Shown piece after piece: positions 15,510 through 23,293 of a DNA stretch of 64,000 nucleotides. The notes under the pieces are model-generated. The model had not been told where the DNA came from. It saw only the letters and a program-made list of their open reading frames with translations, and made no database searches. Every line of letters starts with the position of its first letter. The stretch's first letter is position 1. The stretch covers positions 1,488,001 to 1,552,000 of the forward strand of contig NZ_CP064908.1 of the NCBI RefSeq assembly GCF_015841355.1, in the 5' to 3' direction. Origin of the DNA: Synechococcus sp. CBW1107. GTDB lineage: Bacteria; Cyanobacteriota; Cyanobacteriia; PCC-6307; Cyanobiaceae. Made by a program: the position numbers and the translations under genes.

Positions 15510-16027
15510 GCCCGTGGCTCCGGCGGCTTGATTGGCGCGCGTAGCAGCCCTCCGATCTCGGCGATCACCCGGAAGGCGCCGACGGCTGCCGAAAACTGCT
15601 CGGCGTCCATGGCCCGGCGGGCGCACTCATTGAGGGCAAAAATCTGCTCGGCCTGGTGGCGGCGCCGGTCGGTGATCAGCTCCTCCACCATCCGCTCGCG
15701 GGCGAGGTCGAGGTAGCGATTGATCGTTTTGATGTTGTTCACCCCCCAGCTCTCGCCCGCTTTCGCCCTGATTTCCACCAAAGGAAGCCGCTGCGCGATC
15801 CAGAGCTGCGCTTCTGCAATGCGCCGCTCCACCTCCCCGGCAGTGGCCCTGGGGGTCTGGGCGTGATGGGGTGAACGCCGTGGCGGGTTGGTCTGGCTGA
15901 TCGGCCGGCTCGGGTCCACCGCCACCGGTTCCCACACCGCTTCTCCATCGGAGTCCTGCTCAGCCGGTGCGAAGCGCAGCTCCTCTACCGGATCAGCAGC
16001 GGCCTGGTTGGGAGCGCGCAGCGACAT
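15506..16027 (-). CDS. Phage terminase small subunit (probable)
   Basis: The 173-residue protein precedes the large terminase gene and overlaps it by 4 bp. It has an acidic N-terminal region followed by a helical domain (AEVERRIAEAQLWIAQRLPL-like segment, then EIRAKAGESWGVNNIKTINR) that resembles the helix-turn-helix DNA-recognition part of small terminases. A helical oligomerisation region and a Pro-rich end follow. Assignment rests on position, size and this motif. It would recognise phage DNA and load the packaging motor. Confidence 0.75.
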   Translation of the reverse strand: MSLRAPNQAAADPVEELRFAPAEQDSDGEAVWEPVAVDPSRPISQTNPPRRSPHHAQTPRATAGEVERRIAEAQLWIAQRLPLVEIRAKAGESWGVNNIKTINRYLDLARERMVEELITDRRRHQAEQIFALNECARRAMDAEQFSAAVGAFRVIAEIGGLLRAPIKPPEPRA

Positions 16028-16031
16028 CAGC

Positions 16032-16406
16032 TCAGAACGGCAGGGGCTGGGTCTTCGGGGGGCGGATGGTCCAGAAGGGATTGCCGCGCTTCTCCTTGGC
16101 GCTGCCCAGCTGGATCGCGGATTCTTTGGCGGCCTTGAGCTGCTGCTCGATCTGCTGCACAGCCGCCGGGAAGTCGTAGGTCAGCCGGCCGGGGCTGTGG
16201 GAGAAGGCCCAGTCGTTGTGCGAGAAGGACGGATCCAGCTGACCGGTGGCCATCGCCGTATTGAGGGCCTCCAGCAGGGGCTCGAGCTGCTGCTCCAGCT
16301 CCTTCTGCTGGGCCTTGATGGCGGTGACGTCATCCAGTAGGGCATCGAGATCAGCCGCAGCCGCGGCTGGCGCTGGGGGAGCAGCAGCAAGCAGGAGGTC
16401 TGCCAT
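16032..16406 (-). CDS. Hypothetical helical phage protein
   Basis: This 124-residue protein has an Ala/Pro-rich N-terminus and a helical region with heptads (LDALLDDVTAIKAQQKELEQ, QQLEPLLEALNTAM). A distinct segment follows (FSHNDWAFSHSPGRLTYDF), ending in basic residues. The segment from FSHNDWAFSH to TYDFPAA is reminiscent of phage proteins that accompany recombination nucleases, but I cannot name the family. It lies between the RecB-like nuclease and the small terminase genes on the same strand. Confidence 0.6.
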   Translation of the reverse strand: MADLLLAAAPPAPAAAAADLDALLDDVTAIKAQQKELEQQLEPLLEALNTAMATGQLDPSFSHNDWAFSHSPGRLTYDFPAAVQQIEQQLKAAKESAIQLGSAKEKRGNPFWTIRPPKTQPLPF

Positions 16407-16510
16407 CGAGGAACACCAGAACAGTTGCGCGGATAACTCCGAGCCTGCTCAATCTAGCGGCCAACATCTGCAAGCCAAACTGCTGGGCCAGCTCACATTG
16501 ATCCTGGCTC

Positions 16511-17203
16511 TCAGAAGGGCCTGTGGGCAGAGCAGTAGCGGCTCCAGGCCGCAGCCCAGGCCGCCAGGCACTGCTCACGGCTGTAGAAGGTGCTGGTGAA
16601 CGCCTCGCCGGGCTTGCTCCAGATCGTCTGGCCCAGCTCGTAGTGGTTCCCCTGGGCGGTCTCCAGCACCATGTAGCCGCCCAGCTGCGCGGCGGTGGAG
16701 TAGGGCCGTCCGTGGGCCGAGAGGGTTTTGAGGTCGTAGAGCACCCGCACCTCCCTTCCCCGCCGCTCGCTCAGGGCCGGTGAGATGTAGGCGCCATCGA
16801 AGGCCCCGGCGACGTTGCGGGTCAGACAGCAGGTCAGCCGTTCACTGGCGATGACCTGTACCTCCTCCCAGAGTGGGAGCAGCAGCAGCGGCAGGATCCA
16901 GTCCCGATATGGGTGATGCCCGGGCAATGCCTCGGCGTCCAGCAGCGCCGCAGTGGCGCTCTTGCCCAGCAGAAAACGGGCCTGGGTGTAGTGCTCAAGG
17001 GCCGTGTGCACGGTGGTGCCACGCGGCTCCCAGATCGGCCGCTTGGCCTCAATCGCCCGTTTAGCGGTCTCGCTCAGGCCATGGGCCAGCACGCCGGTGA
17101 TCGACACCGGAAACAAGTGATCGCCGAGCCAGTAGCGATGGGCCTCCTCATCCCGCCAGAGGCCGGGGATGGGATCAAGCCAGGTGGAGGTGGTGGTGAT
17201 CAT
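16511..17203 (-). CDS. RecB/Cas4-like PD-(D/E)XK exonuclease of phage recombination
   Basis: The 230-residue protein carries the ordered motifs of the RecB-type nuclease family. These are a His in GTTVHTALE (His66), Glu121 in ASERLT, Asp136 in GAFDGAY, the DLK triad in LYDLKTLS (Asp157, Lys159), and the QLGGYMVL motif (Gln173, Tyr177). Cysteines of a Cas4-type Fe-S cluster are not evident. Phage members act as 5'-3' exonucleases or in DNA recombination and repair. It is the first gene after a 290-bp repeat-rich gap downstream of the primase-helicase gene. Confidence 0.8.
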   Translation of the reverse strand: MITTTSTWLDPIPGLWRDEEAHRYWLGDHLFPVSITGVLAHGLSETAKRAIEAKRPIWEPRGTTVHTALEHYTQARFLLGKSATAALLDAEALPGHHPYRDWILPLLLLPLWEEVQVIASERLTCCLTRNVAGAFDGAYISPALSERRGREVRVLYDLKTLSAHGRPYSTAAQLGGYMVLETAQGNHYELGQTIWSKPGEAFTSTFYSREQCLAAWAAAWSRYCSAHRPF

Positions 17204-17223
17204 GACCGTTTCAGGTGTGACGC

Positions 17224-17246
17224 GCTGTGACGATGGGCGTCACAGC
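17224..17246. promoter_or_regulatory. Perfect 9-bp inverted repeat upstream of the exonuclease gene
   Basis: GCTGTGACG and CGTCACAGC flank a 5-base spacer. The palindrome lies 21 bp before the exonuclease start codon, where an operator or an mRNA hairpin would be expected. Confidence 0.55.
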
Positions 17247-17283
17247 CGAGAGGGCTTGCCGGCAGGAGCTTCTAGGGGTGGCT

Positions 17284-17494
17284 GTAACGCTGTAACCCTT
17301 TTTCAGAGATAGAAGCAGTAGCAAGCAGCAGTGTCTGGTTGAGCAGGTGTGCATTCGTCTTTGAATTCATAGGGGGCTCTATGTGCTACCTGGAGCGTTA
17401 CATCGTTACGGATGCCCAGATCGCTTGCGGGGCAGGAGATCTGGGCGTTACCGCTGCTGTTATGTCTGGCCGTTTTGTAACGGCTTCTGGTTAC
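17284..17494. repeat. Cluster of GTAAC/GTTAC pentamers, possible iterons
   Basis: Seven copies of GTAAC or its complement GTTAC lie within 211 bp, starting at 17284, 17292, 17397, 17405, 17447, 17477 and 17490. Two tandem pairs have the same 8-bp spacing and face opposite ways. The cluster occupies the gap between the primase-helicase and exonuclease genes. This could be an origin, or operators for a phage regulator. The last copies fall inside the end of the primase-helicase gene. Confidence 0.5.
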
Positions 17495-20115
17495 AGCACG
17501 CTCAGGGGAATGGCGACCGCACGGCTGACCATGCCGGCGCCACAGAAACGCACCGGTCCAGCCCGTTGCGCACCGCTCAGGCGCAGCAGCACCACGGACC
17601 AACTGTTCTGCCAGGCGGTATCGGCGAGGAAGTGCTCGATCGCCTTGGCGGTGTTGCTCACCAACAGACGCTCCTGATCCACACGCAGGCCATGGCGGCC
17701 AAGGGTCTGGGCCGCCAGGCCGGGACTCACATCGATGCAGCTGCTGTGGCAGGCGGCCAGCTCCACCAGTTCGCCGATGGTGCGGGTGACGGGTTTGTCG
17801 TCGGTCTCCACCCGCACCTGCCGCTGCAGGATCGTCTGGATGCAGCGGGCCTCGTCGGGAACTTCGGTGCTCTGGCTGTAGCTGTCCCAGTTGTGGACCT
17901 CAATGCACTCCTCGGCCTCCTTCTGACTGGGAACCGCATCGCTGAGCAGTGACCAGGCGCCGGCCATCAAGGTGCCGTACTGATCCCCCAGGCGCTGGGA
18001 GTCGAAGTGGCGGGCGGCAGCCGCGGAGAAGACCACAACTGACTGACGGATCACCGGGATCAGCGACACCGTCCGGGCGATTAAGCGCCGCGCCAGCTGC
18101 GGGGTGATGTAGCGCTCGAGATCCCGATCGAGGCTCTGCCAGTGGGCCTCGCGCTCCTCCTGGCCCATCTCGGTGGGGCTGCGCAGGGTCAGCTGCGCGA
18201 AGCGGCTCTTGTCGGCCCCCTGCTTGAGGGCGGTGGCGATGGATGACATCAGGAACATCGAGCGCACCCGGTAGCGGCTCACATCGCCGCTGGGGGAACC
18301 CTTGAGCATCTCGGCGCTGCTCTCGCTGCTGGCCACCCGTGCCAGCGACAAGATCGCCTGCATCCGCTGCTGGTCGCCCTTCTCGTTGCTCTCCGCCTCA
18401 TCGAAGACCACCGGCACGGCGTCCGAGCAGATGGTCTGGCGCAGGCCGGCCTCTGTCGTGGCGCCCGACACCGCCAGGCGCAGGTCGCCGAGCAGCGGCA
18501 CCACGAAGCGATCAAGGATCTGACTCTTTCCCGAGCCGGCACCGGCGGTGAGCCAGATATGGGGCCGCCAGCGCAGGGCTCCGCAGATCGGAGCCAGCAC
18601 CACCCAGCCCTGCAGCAGGGTGCCGGAGGCGGGCACCTCCCAGCGAAAGCGGTTGGCGATGCTGACGATCACCGCCGCTTCCTCCACGGTCAGGGGTTTG
18701 ACGCCGCAGGGCCCCTCCTGGCGTTCGAGGCGCTGGTAGATGTGCCGCGAGCGGAATGGCTTGGTGATCGGGTGCTCCCCCTCGGGGGTGATCAGGCGAT
18801 CGCCGAGGTGCAGCACGGTGCGGCCCTCATCCCACCAGGCCCCGCGGCCGCGAATGCGCTCCACCGCAAAGATCCCCATCGCGGCGGAGCTCTTGTGCAG
18901 ATCGCTGGCTGCAGCCGGCCAGTTCACCCCGGTGCGGCTGGGGTAGAGGCTCTCCCAGTACTCCAGTGGTGCCAGGGCGACAAGGTGGGTGGCGGTGTGG
19001 CAGCCGCGGGGCAGCCGGATCACCTGACCGGTGCTGGAAGGTTGGTAGAAGTTCGCGTCGGCGTCGTAGCCCAGGCAGAGGAAGGGCGCTGCCGGCCTGG
19101 GGGCTGCAGCACCTGCCGGCGGGGGAGGAGGCCCATCGCCATTGCCAGCGCCATCCGCCTCGGGCGGGGTCCATGGCTGGGCTGCTTTCGCCAGCTGGCG
19201 TGCGGCCTGCCGGGGCGTCCAGTCGGCATCGGCCAGGTCCCAGCCCTGGGGCAGGTCCGCCGGCAGGGCCACCAGTTGCAGCTGGCAGTCGAGGGGATGC
19301 AGCAGAGCGGCCAGGCTTTGCATGGCTTCCAGCCCCGCGGCATCGGCATCCGGCCAGAGCGTCACCGAACGGCCGGCGAGCGGTGTCCAGTCCGCCTTGG
19401 CGATCGCCTTCGATCCGTTGGGCCAGGTCAGCACCGCGTGCTGCGGGAAAAGGCGGGCGGCGGCATCGGCGGTGCCCTCCCCTTCCACCACCAGCACCGG
19501 AGCCTCGGAGCGTTGCAGCAGATCCGGCAGCCCATAGAGCGGCCGCGGTGCGGGCCAATCGCATGTGAAGGCATCGCGGCGGCTGGGGCGATGCCAGTCC
19601 CCATCGAGCCAGACCCGATGCAGGAAGGCTTTGGCGCCGCTGCGCAGCTTGATCCGCTGGATCCAGAACAGCACCTCTCCGGCGCCATTGCGATAGGCCC
19701 ACTGGGCAGTGGCGCCGCGGTTCAACGGCGGCGGCGGCGCATCGGCAGGCGGCTTCTCGGGCATGCGCCAGGGCTTGCCGTTTCGGCTGGTGGCACTGCC
19801 GGCACGTGGGTCCTGGTGATCGGGCACCAGGCCAAGAAAGGCCTCCACCTGCCGGGCGGCTTCCACAAAGCTCCAGCCCTGCCGGCGCATCAGCAGGTCG
19901 ATGCCGGAGCCGGCACCACCGCGCTGGTCTTTGCCGCCGCATTGGTTGCAGAACCAGGAGCCGCTGCCGTCTTTGTCGTCGAAGCGGTAGCGATCGGTTC
20001 CGCCGCAGAGCGGGCAGGGCTGATGACGATCGCTCAGCTCCGCGTCACTCAGCCCTGCCAGGGCAGCAAGGATCTCCGGCCAGCGGCCCCGGGCCGCAGC
20101 AATGGCATCGGCCAT
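17491..20115 (-). CDS. Phage primase-helicase (zinc ribbon, TOPRIM, SF3-type ATPase)
   Basis: This 874-residue protein combines three units. A zinc ribbon has Cys34, Cys37, Cys56 and Cys59 (CPLCGGTDRYRF, FCNQCGG). A TOPRIM primase region lies near 205-265 (VLVVEGEGTADAA, then TLWPDADAAGLEAM). A helicase ATPase has Walker A near 525 (TAGAGSGKSQIL) and Walker B near 572 (VVFDEAESNEKG). Proteins of this kind make primers and unwind DNA at phage replication forks. The ATG at 20115 is preferred because longer starts run into the preceding RHH gene. It is followed by the GTAAC-repeat gap. Confidence 0.88.
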   Translation of the reverse strand: MADAIAAARGRWPEILAALAGLSDAELSDRHQPCPLCGGTDRYRFDDKDGSGSWFCNQCGGKDQRGGAGSGIDLLMRRQGWSFVEAARQVEAFLGLVPDHQDPRAGSATSRNGKPWRMPEKPPADAPPPPLNRGATAQWAYRNGAGEVLFWIQRIKLRSGAKAFLHRVWLDGDWHRPSRRDAFTCDWPAPRPLYGLPDLLQRSEAPVLVVEGEGTADAAARLFPQHAVLTWPNGSKAIAKADWTPLAGRSVTLWPDADAAGLEAMQSLAALLHPLDCQLQLVALPADLPQGWDLADADWTPRQAARQLAKAAQPWTPPEADGAGNGDGPPPPPAGAAAPRPAAPFLCLGYDADANFYQPSSTGQVIRLPRGCHTATHLVALAPLEYWESLYPSRTGVNWPAAASDLHKSSAAMGIFAVERIRGRGAWWDEGRTVLHLGDRLITPEGEHPITKPFRSRHIYQRLERQEGPCGVKPLTVEEAAVIVSIANRFRWEVPASGTLLQGWVVLAPICGALRWRPHIWLTAGAGSGKSQILDRFVVPLLGDLRLAVSGATTEAGLRQTICSDAVPVVFDEAESNEKGDQQRMQAILSLARVASSESSAEMLKGSPSGDVSRYRVRSMFLMSSIATALKQGADKSRFAQLTLRSPTEMGQEEREAHWQSLDRDLERYITPQLARRLIARTVSLIPVIRQSVVVFSAAAARHFDSQRLGDQYGTLMAGAWSLLSDAVPSQKEAEECIEVHNWDSYSQSTEVPDEARCIQTILQRQVRVETDDKPVTRTIGELVELAACHSSCIDVSPGLAAQTLGRHGLRVDQERLLVSNTAKAIEHFLADTAWQNSWSVVLLRLSGAQRAGPVRFCGAGMVSRAVAIPLSVL

Positions 20116-20125
20116 GGGATGTCGC

Positions 20126-20329
20126 TCACCATCCCTGGCTGGCAGGCGCCTGGTTGCCCGTAGAGCCGCGATCAGGTGCGGGCACCAGGGCCTCACGGTG
20201 AATCACCGCGTCGAGCACCTGGCGCAGGGCGGCTGAGCGGCTCAGGGAGCCATGGCGACGGCGGGCATCCAGCCAGGCCAGCTGCTCTTGGGTGATGGAG
20301 ACACTCACCGGCAGGGCGTAGTCGGACAT
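20126..20329 (-). CDS. Ribbon-helix-helix DNA-binding protein
   Basis: This 67-residue protein begins with a beta strand (YALPVSVSIT) followed by two helices (QEQLAWLDARRR, SRSAALRQVLDAVIH), which is the RHH (CopG/Arc-like) fold. Such proteins are usually autoregulated repressors. It ends 10 bp before the primase-helicase start on the same strand, so it probably controls the replication transcript. The divergent plus-strand helicase gene starts about 107 bp away, so the shared gap may hold its operator. Confidence 0.75.
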   Translation of the reverse strand: MSDYALPVSVSITQEQLAWLDARRRHGSLSRSAALRQVLDAVIHREALVPAPDRGSTGNQAPASQGW

Positions 20330-20400
20330 GGGAACTCTGCTCGTGAACTACAGCCTAATACCGTGGGCCAGCTCTCGCTAGGCTGAGCCAAGAAAGGCCA

Positions 20401-20410
20401 GCGGCTAGCT
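20401..20410. promoter_or_regulatory. GCGGCTAGCT motif in the divergent gap
   Basis: This 10-mer lies between the RHH gene and the SF2 helicase gene. Its reverse complement recurs at 23243-23252, and the core GGCTAGC recurs at 7572 and 22435. Confidence 0.4.
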
Positions 20411-20435
20411 CCTGTCCTGATCGCCTGTGATCCTG

Positions 20436-21848
20436 ATGGCCCCGATCGTTCTGCGCCACTACCAGCAGCAGCTGCTCACCGATCTCCGCGCCGCCCTCAA
20501 GGTCCACCGCCGGGTCTGCGCCGTGATGCCCACCGGTGCTGGCAAGGGCCAGACGATCGGCGCGATTGTCCAGGGCGCGGCTGGCAAGGGCCGGCGAGTG
20601 CTGGTGCTCGCCCACAGGGCCGAGCTGATCGAGCAGCTGACCGACACCGTGCGGGCGTGGGGACTGGAGCCGGATGTGATCGCCCCCGGCATCCGGCTGC
20701 AGGACCGGCAGGTGGCGGTGGGCTCGGTGCAGACCGTGGCCCGGCGGCTGGAGCAGCTGCCGCCGCCGGATCTGATCATTCAGGACGAGGCCCACCACCT
20801 TGTGGCCGGCAATGTCTGGGGCCGAATCATCGAGGCCTGGCCAGGCGCCCATCTGATCGGCAAGACCGCCACCCCCGAACGCCTCGACGGCAAGGGGTTG
20901 GGCGTGGAGGCCGGCGGCTATTTCGAGGCCCTGGTGCTGGGGCCTTCAGCAGCCTGGCTGGTGGAGCAGGGCTGGCTGGCCCGGCCCAGGGTCTTCTCCT
21001 GGCCAGGGGCCCGCAACAGCAAACTCCGCCGGCGGATGGGCGACTTTGACCTGGAGCAGGCGGCACGCGCCTTTGGGGACCGGGCCGCCATCGGCGATGC
21101 CGTCTCCCACTACCGCCGCCGGCTGCACCCGGGCACGGCGATCTGCTTCTGCTGCACGATCGAGCACGCCGAGCAGATGGCCGTGGCCTTTCGCAGTGCG
21201 GGAATTCGGGCCGCCTCGGTGAGCGGCGGCACCCCAGCGGAGGAGCGCAAACGCCTGATCGCCGGACTCGGCACCGGCGAGGTGGAGGTGCTCAGCAGCT
21301 GCATGATCATTTCCGAGGGCACCGACATCCCCTCAGTTGGCGGGGCGATCCTGATGCGCCCCACCGCCAGCCTGTCGCTCTACCTGCAGATGGTCGGCCG
21401 GGCCCTGCGTCCCGCACATGGGAAGCAGGAGGCCGTGATCCTCGATCACGTCGGCAACGCCCATCGCCATGGCCTGCCCACCGATGAGCGCGAGTGGAAC
21501 CTGGCCGGCCGGCGCCGCCGCGAGGGGGTCTCGATCCCGATCAAGGACTGCCCGGCCTGCTTCTGCAGCTGCCCCAGTGCGGCGCAGCTCTGCCCCGACT
21601 GCGGCCATCTGTTCCTGACCGACGAGCGCGATGAGCAGCAGCGCGTGCTGCAGCAGCTTGCAGGCGAGCTGGTGGAAGTCACAGGCGCAGCCCGCCACCG
21701 GCCCAGGCCCAAACACCAGCAACGGCCGCGGCGCACGCACCCGGCCGCAGGCTGTCGCACCTTCGAGGAGCTGCTGCAGCGCGAGCAGGAGCGGGGCTAC
21801 AAGCCGGGCTGGGCCAGACACGTCTGGGCGGCACGGCAGCAGCGATGA
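20436..21848 (+). CDS. Phage SF2 (DEAH-type) helicase
   Basis: The protein (470 residues from the ATG at 20436; a GTG 9 bases earlier is possible) shows the SF2 motifs in order. These are a Q-like start (LRHYQQQLLTDLRAAL), motif I MPTGAGKGQ, motif Ia VLAHRAELIEQL, motif II DEAHH, motif III KTATPERLDG, motif V SEGTDIPSV and motif VI QMVGRALRPA. A C-terminal CxC...CxxC cluster (CPACFCSC, CPDCGH) suggests a small zinc module. Phage helicases of this type act in replication or recombination. It is followed within 22 bp by a VRR-NUC nuclease gene. Confidence 0.88.
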   Translation: MAPIVLRHYQQQLLTDLRAALKVHRRVCAVMPTGAGKGQTIGAIVQGAAGKGRRVLVLAHRAELIEQLTDTVRAWGLEPDVIAPGIRLQDRQVAVGSVQTVARRLEQLPPPDLIIQDEAHHLVAGNVWGRIIEAWPGAHLIGKTATPERLDGKGLGVEAGGYFEALVLGPSAAWLVEQGWLARPRVFSWPGARNSKLRRRMGDFDLEQAARAFGDRAAIGDAVSHYRRRLHPGTAICFCCTIEHAEQMAVAFRSAGIRAASVSGGTPAEERKRLIAGLGTGEVEVLSSCMIISEGTDIPSVGGAILMRPTASLSLYLQMVGRALRPAHGKQEAVILDHVGNAHRHGLPTDEREWNLAGRRRREGVSIPIKDCPACFCSCPSAAQLCPDCGHLFLTDERDEQQRVLQQLAGELVEVTGAARHRPRPKHQQRPRRTHPAAGCRTFEELLQREQERGYKPGWARHVWAARQQR

Positions 21849-21869
21849 GCCAGCCCGGCAAGAGGAAGC

Positions 21870-22250
21870 ATGGCCTCCTCCTCCCCCAGCGAACACGAGA
21901 TCCAGCAGCGCATCCGCCTGGCCTGCGGCCGCGGAGCGGTGCGGCTCTGGCGCAACAACACCGGCGCCCTGGTCGATCAGCAGGGGCGCTTTGTGCGCTT
22001 TGGGCTGTGCAAGGGCAGCAGCGACCTGATCGGCCTGCGCTCCGTGGTGGTGACGACGGAAATGGTGGGCCAGCGCATTGCCCAGTTTGTGGCCCTGGAG
22101 ATCAAGACGGACTGCGGGACCGTCAGCCCGGAGCAGCGGGCCTTTCTGCATCTGGTGCAGCAACTGGGTGGTTTGGGGGCGGTCTGCCGCTCCATTGCAC
22201 AGGCCCAGGCGGTCTTGAACCTGGACCCCATGATCGGGTCGGACGGGTGA
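21870..22250 (+). CDS. VRR-NUC domain nuclease
   Basis: The 126-residue protein is a stand-alone VRR-NUC domain of the PD-(D/E)XK class. It has RLWRNNTGAL near residue 26, GLCKGSSDLIGL with Asp52, LEIKTDCG with Glu77 and Lys79, and SPEQRAFLHLVQ as the closing helix motif. Phage members are small structure-specific or Holliday-junction-type nucleases. It lies between the SF2 helicase gene and a small gene whose GTG start overlaps its stop. Confidence 0.85.
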   Translation: MASSSPSEHEIQQRIRLACGRGAVRLWRNNTGALVDQQGRFVRFGLCKGSSDLIGLRSVVVTTEMVGQRIAQFVALEIKTDCGTVSPEQRAFLHLVQQLGGLGAVCRSIAQAQAVLNLDPMIGSDG

Positions 22251-22426
22251 ACAGGCCCGAACTGCGCCGGCAGCTGCAGGCCCTGGCCCGCCGCCATCCA
22301 GGTCTCCATCCCTACACGCTGGCCCTCCACTTCCAGGCCCAGACGGGCCGGGTCCTCACCGGCCAACAGGTCAAACAGCTCTTGGCCGAGCCAGGAAACC
22401 ACCAAAAGCAGGCTGCCAAGCTGTAA
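22247..22426 (+). CDS. Small hypothetical phage protein with GTG start
   Basis: This 59-residue basic protein starts with a GTG that overlaps the stop of the nuclease gene (GTGA), so translation is probably coupled. It is helical and rich in Gln, Leu and Arg (RRQLQALARRHPGLHPYTLA, LTGQQVKQLLAE). The second half resembles a short helix-turn-helix, but this is weak. It ends the helicase-nuclease transcription unit. Confidence 0.6.
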   Translation: MNRPELRRQLQALARRHPGLHPYTLALHFQAQTGRVLTGQQVKQLLAEPGNHQKQAAKL

Positions 22427-22432
22427 CAAGCT

Positions 22433-22463
22433 CTGGCTAGCAGTGCCAAGCAGCGCTTAGGAT
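22433..22463 (+). promoter_or_regulatory. Operator-like dyad plus -10-like box before the XRE-like gene
   Basis: CTGGCTAGCAGTGCCAAG (22433-22450) contains the dyad TGGC-N7-GCCA and covers the expected -35 position. TAGGAT (22458-22463) is a -10-like box only 6 bases before the ATG at 22470, so transcription from it would give a leaderless or nearly leaderless mRNA. Confidence 0.45.
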
Positions 22464-22469
22464 TGGGCT

Positions 22470-23171
22470 ATGGCACAAGCAAAACAGCCCGTCAAGCGCA
22501 CCTACCAGGCCGTCCTGGACTGGCAGGACGAGTCCCGCAGAGCCTTCGGGAAGATGCTGCTCAATTGGCGCCGCCGTAACGGCTGGACCCAGTACACCGC
22601 CTGCGAGTGGGGCACAGAAGCTGAGTTTGAGGTGATCTCCTACGGCAACCTCTCGGTGATCGAACAGGGCAAGGCCGGTGAGCTGCGTCAGAAGGCCTTC
22701 TTCCAGTTGGAGGAGATCAACCGCCGCCTCGATGACGGGGCCAAGAAACTGGCAGGAGTCACAACCCAGCGCCTCAAGGACCAGCTGAGGGAGGCTGAGC
22801 CCCTGCGCGGCGATGACGGCAAGCTCTGGGATGCGGTGGATTTCTGGAGCTGCTACATCGGCTATGTGCCGGTGCCCAAGGCTTATCAGAACGCTCCGGC
22901 GCCGACCCTGACGTCGAAGCGAGCCGAGGAGCTCTGTCAGAAGTGGCGGCAGCACGTGCGCCGCGTGATCAAGGAAGGCGGCCTCGATGTCAGCCAGGCC
23001 CTGGAGCAGCTGGTCAAGAGTGCGCCGAAGGAGCACCAGAAGCGTTTCTCAGAGGTGCTGGCCATCGACGACTACAGCTCGGTTGAGCTGGCCCAGCTCT
23101 GGGTGGATGGCGAGGAGTTCCTGCCTGAACAGTGGATCAGTGCCTGGGAGCAGACGGCACTGGCCGCCTAG
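22470..23171 (+). CDS. Probable phage regulator with XRE-like helix-turn-helix
   Basis: The 233-residue protein has a helical N-terminal DNA-binding-like region. FGKMLLNWRRRNGWTQ near residue 26 resembles helices 1-2 of XRE-type regulators, and YGNLSVIEQGKAG near 58 resembles the closing helices. The larger C-terminal part (FFQLEEINRRLDDGAKKLAG and later segments) has no recognised family. It has its own promoter-like sequence, with an operator-like dyad over the -35 area. This fits an autoregulated phage repressor, but that role is inferred. The usual S24 peptidase part of CI-type repressors is absent. Confidence 0.6.
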   Translation: MAQAKQPVKRTYQAVLDWQDESRRAFGKMLLNWRRRNGWTQYTACEWGTEAEFEVISYGNLSVIEQGKAGELRQKAFFQLEEINRRLDDGAKKLAGVTTQRLKDQLREAEPLRGDDGKLWDAVDFWSCYIGYVPVPKAYQNAPAPTLTSKRAEELCQKWRQHVRRVIKEGGLDVSQALEQLVKSAPKEHQKRFSEVLAIDDYSSVELAQLWVDGEEFLPEQWISAWEQTALAA

Positions 23172-23242
23172 GAGCTCACCTAGGCAGGGGTCGACCGCGA
23201 CCCGGACGATTCAGAGGATGAGCAATGGTTGCGCCTAGCATC

Positions 23243-23252
23243 AGCTAGCCGC
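23243..23252. promoter_or_regulatory. AGCTAGCCGC motif upstream of the SSB operon
   Basis: The reverse complement of the 10-mer at 20401-20410. It lies about 45 bp before the ATG at 23294 and close to a -10-like TAAGCT. Confidence 0.4.
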
Positions 23253-23293
23253 TAAGCTCAGGCCAGCGGGCACAAGCCCGGCTCTCAGTTGCC

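Noticed and set aside
17284-17494. CRISPR array
   Set aside because: The repeats are 5 bp, irregularly spaced and in both orientations, with no cas genes.
18559-20163. Plus-strand open frame of over 500 codons
   Set aside because: It mirrors the primase-helicase gene, which has zinc, TOPRIM and Walker motifs on the minus strand.
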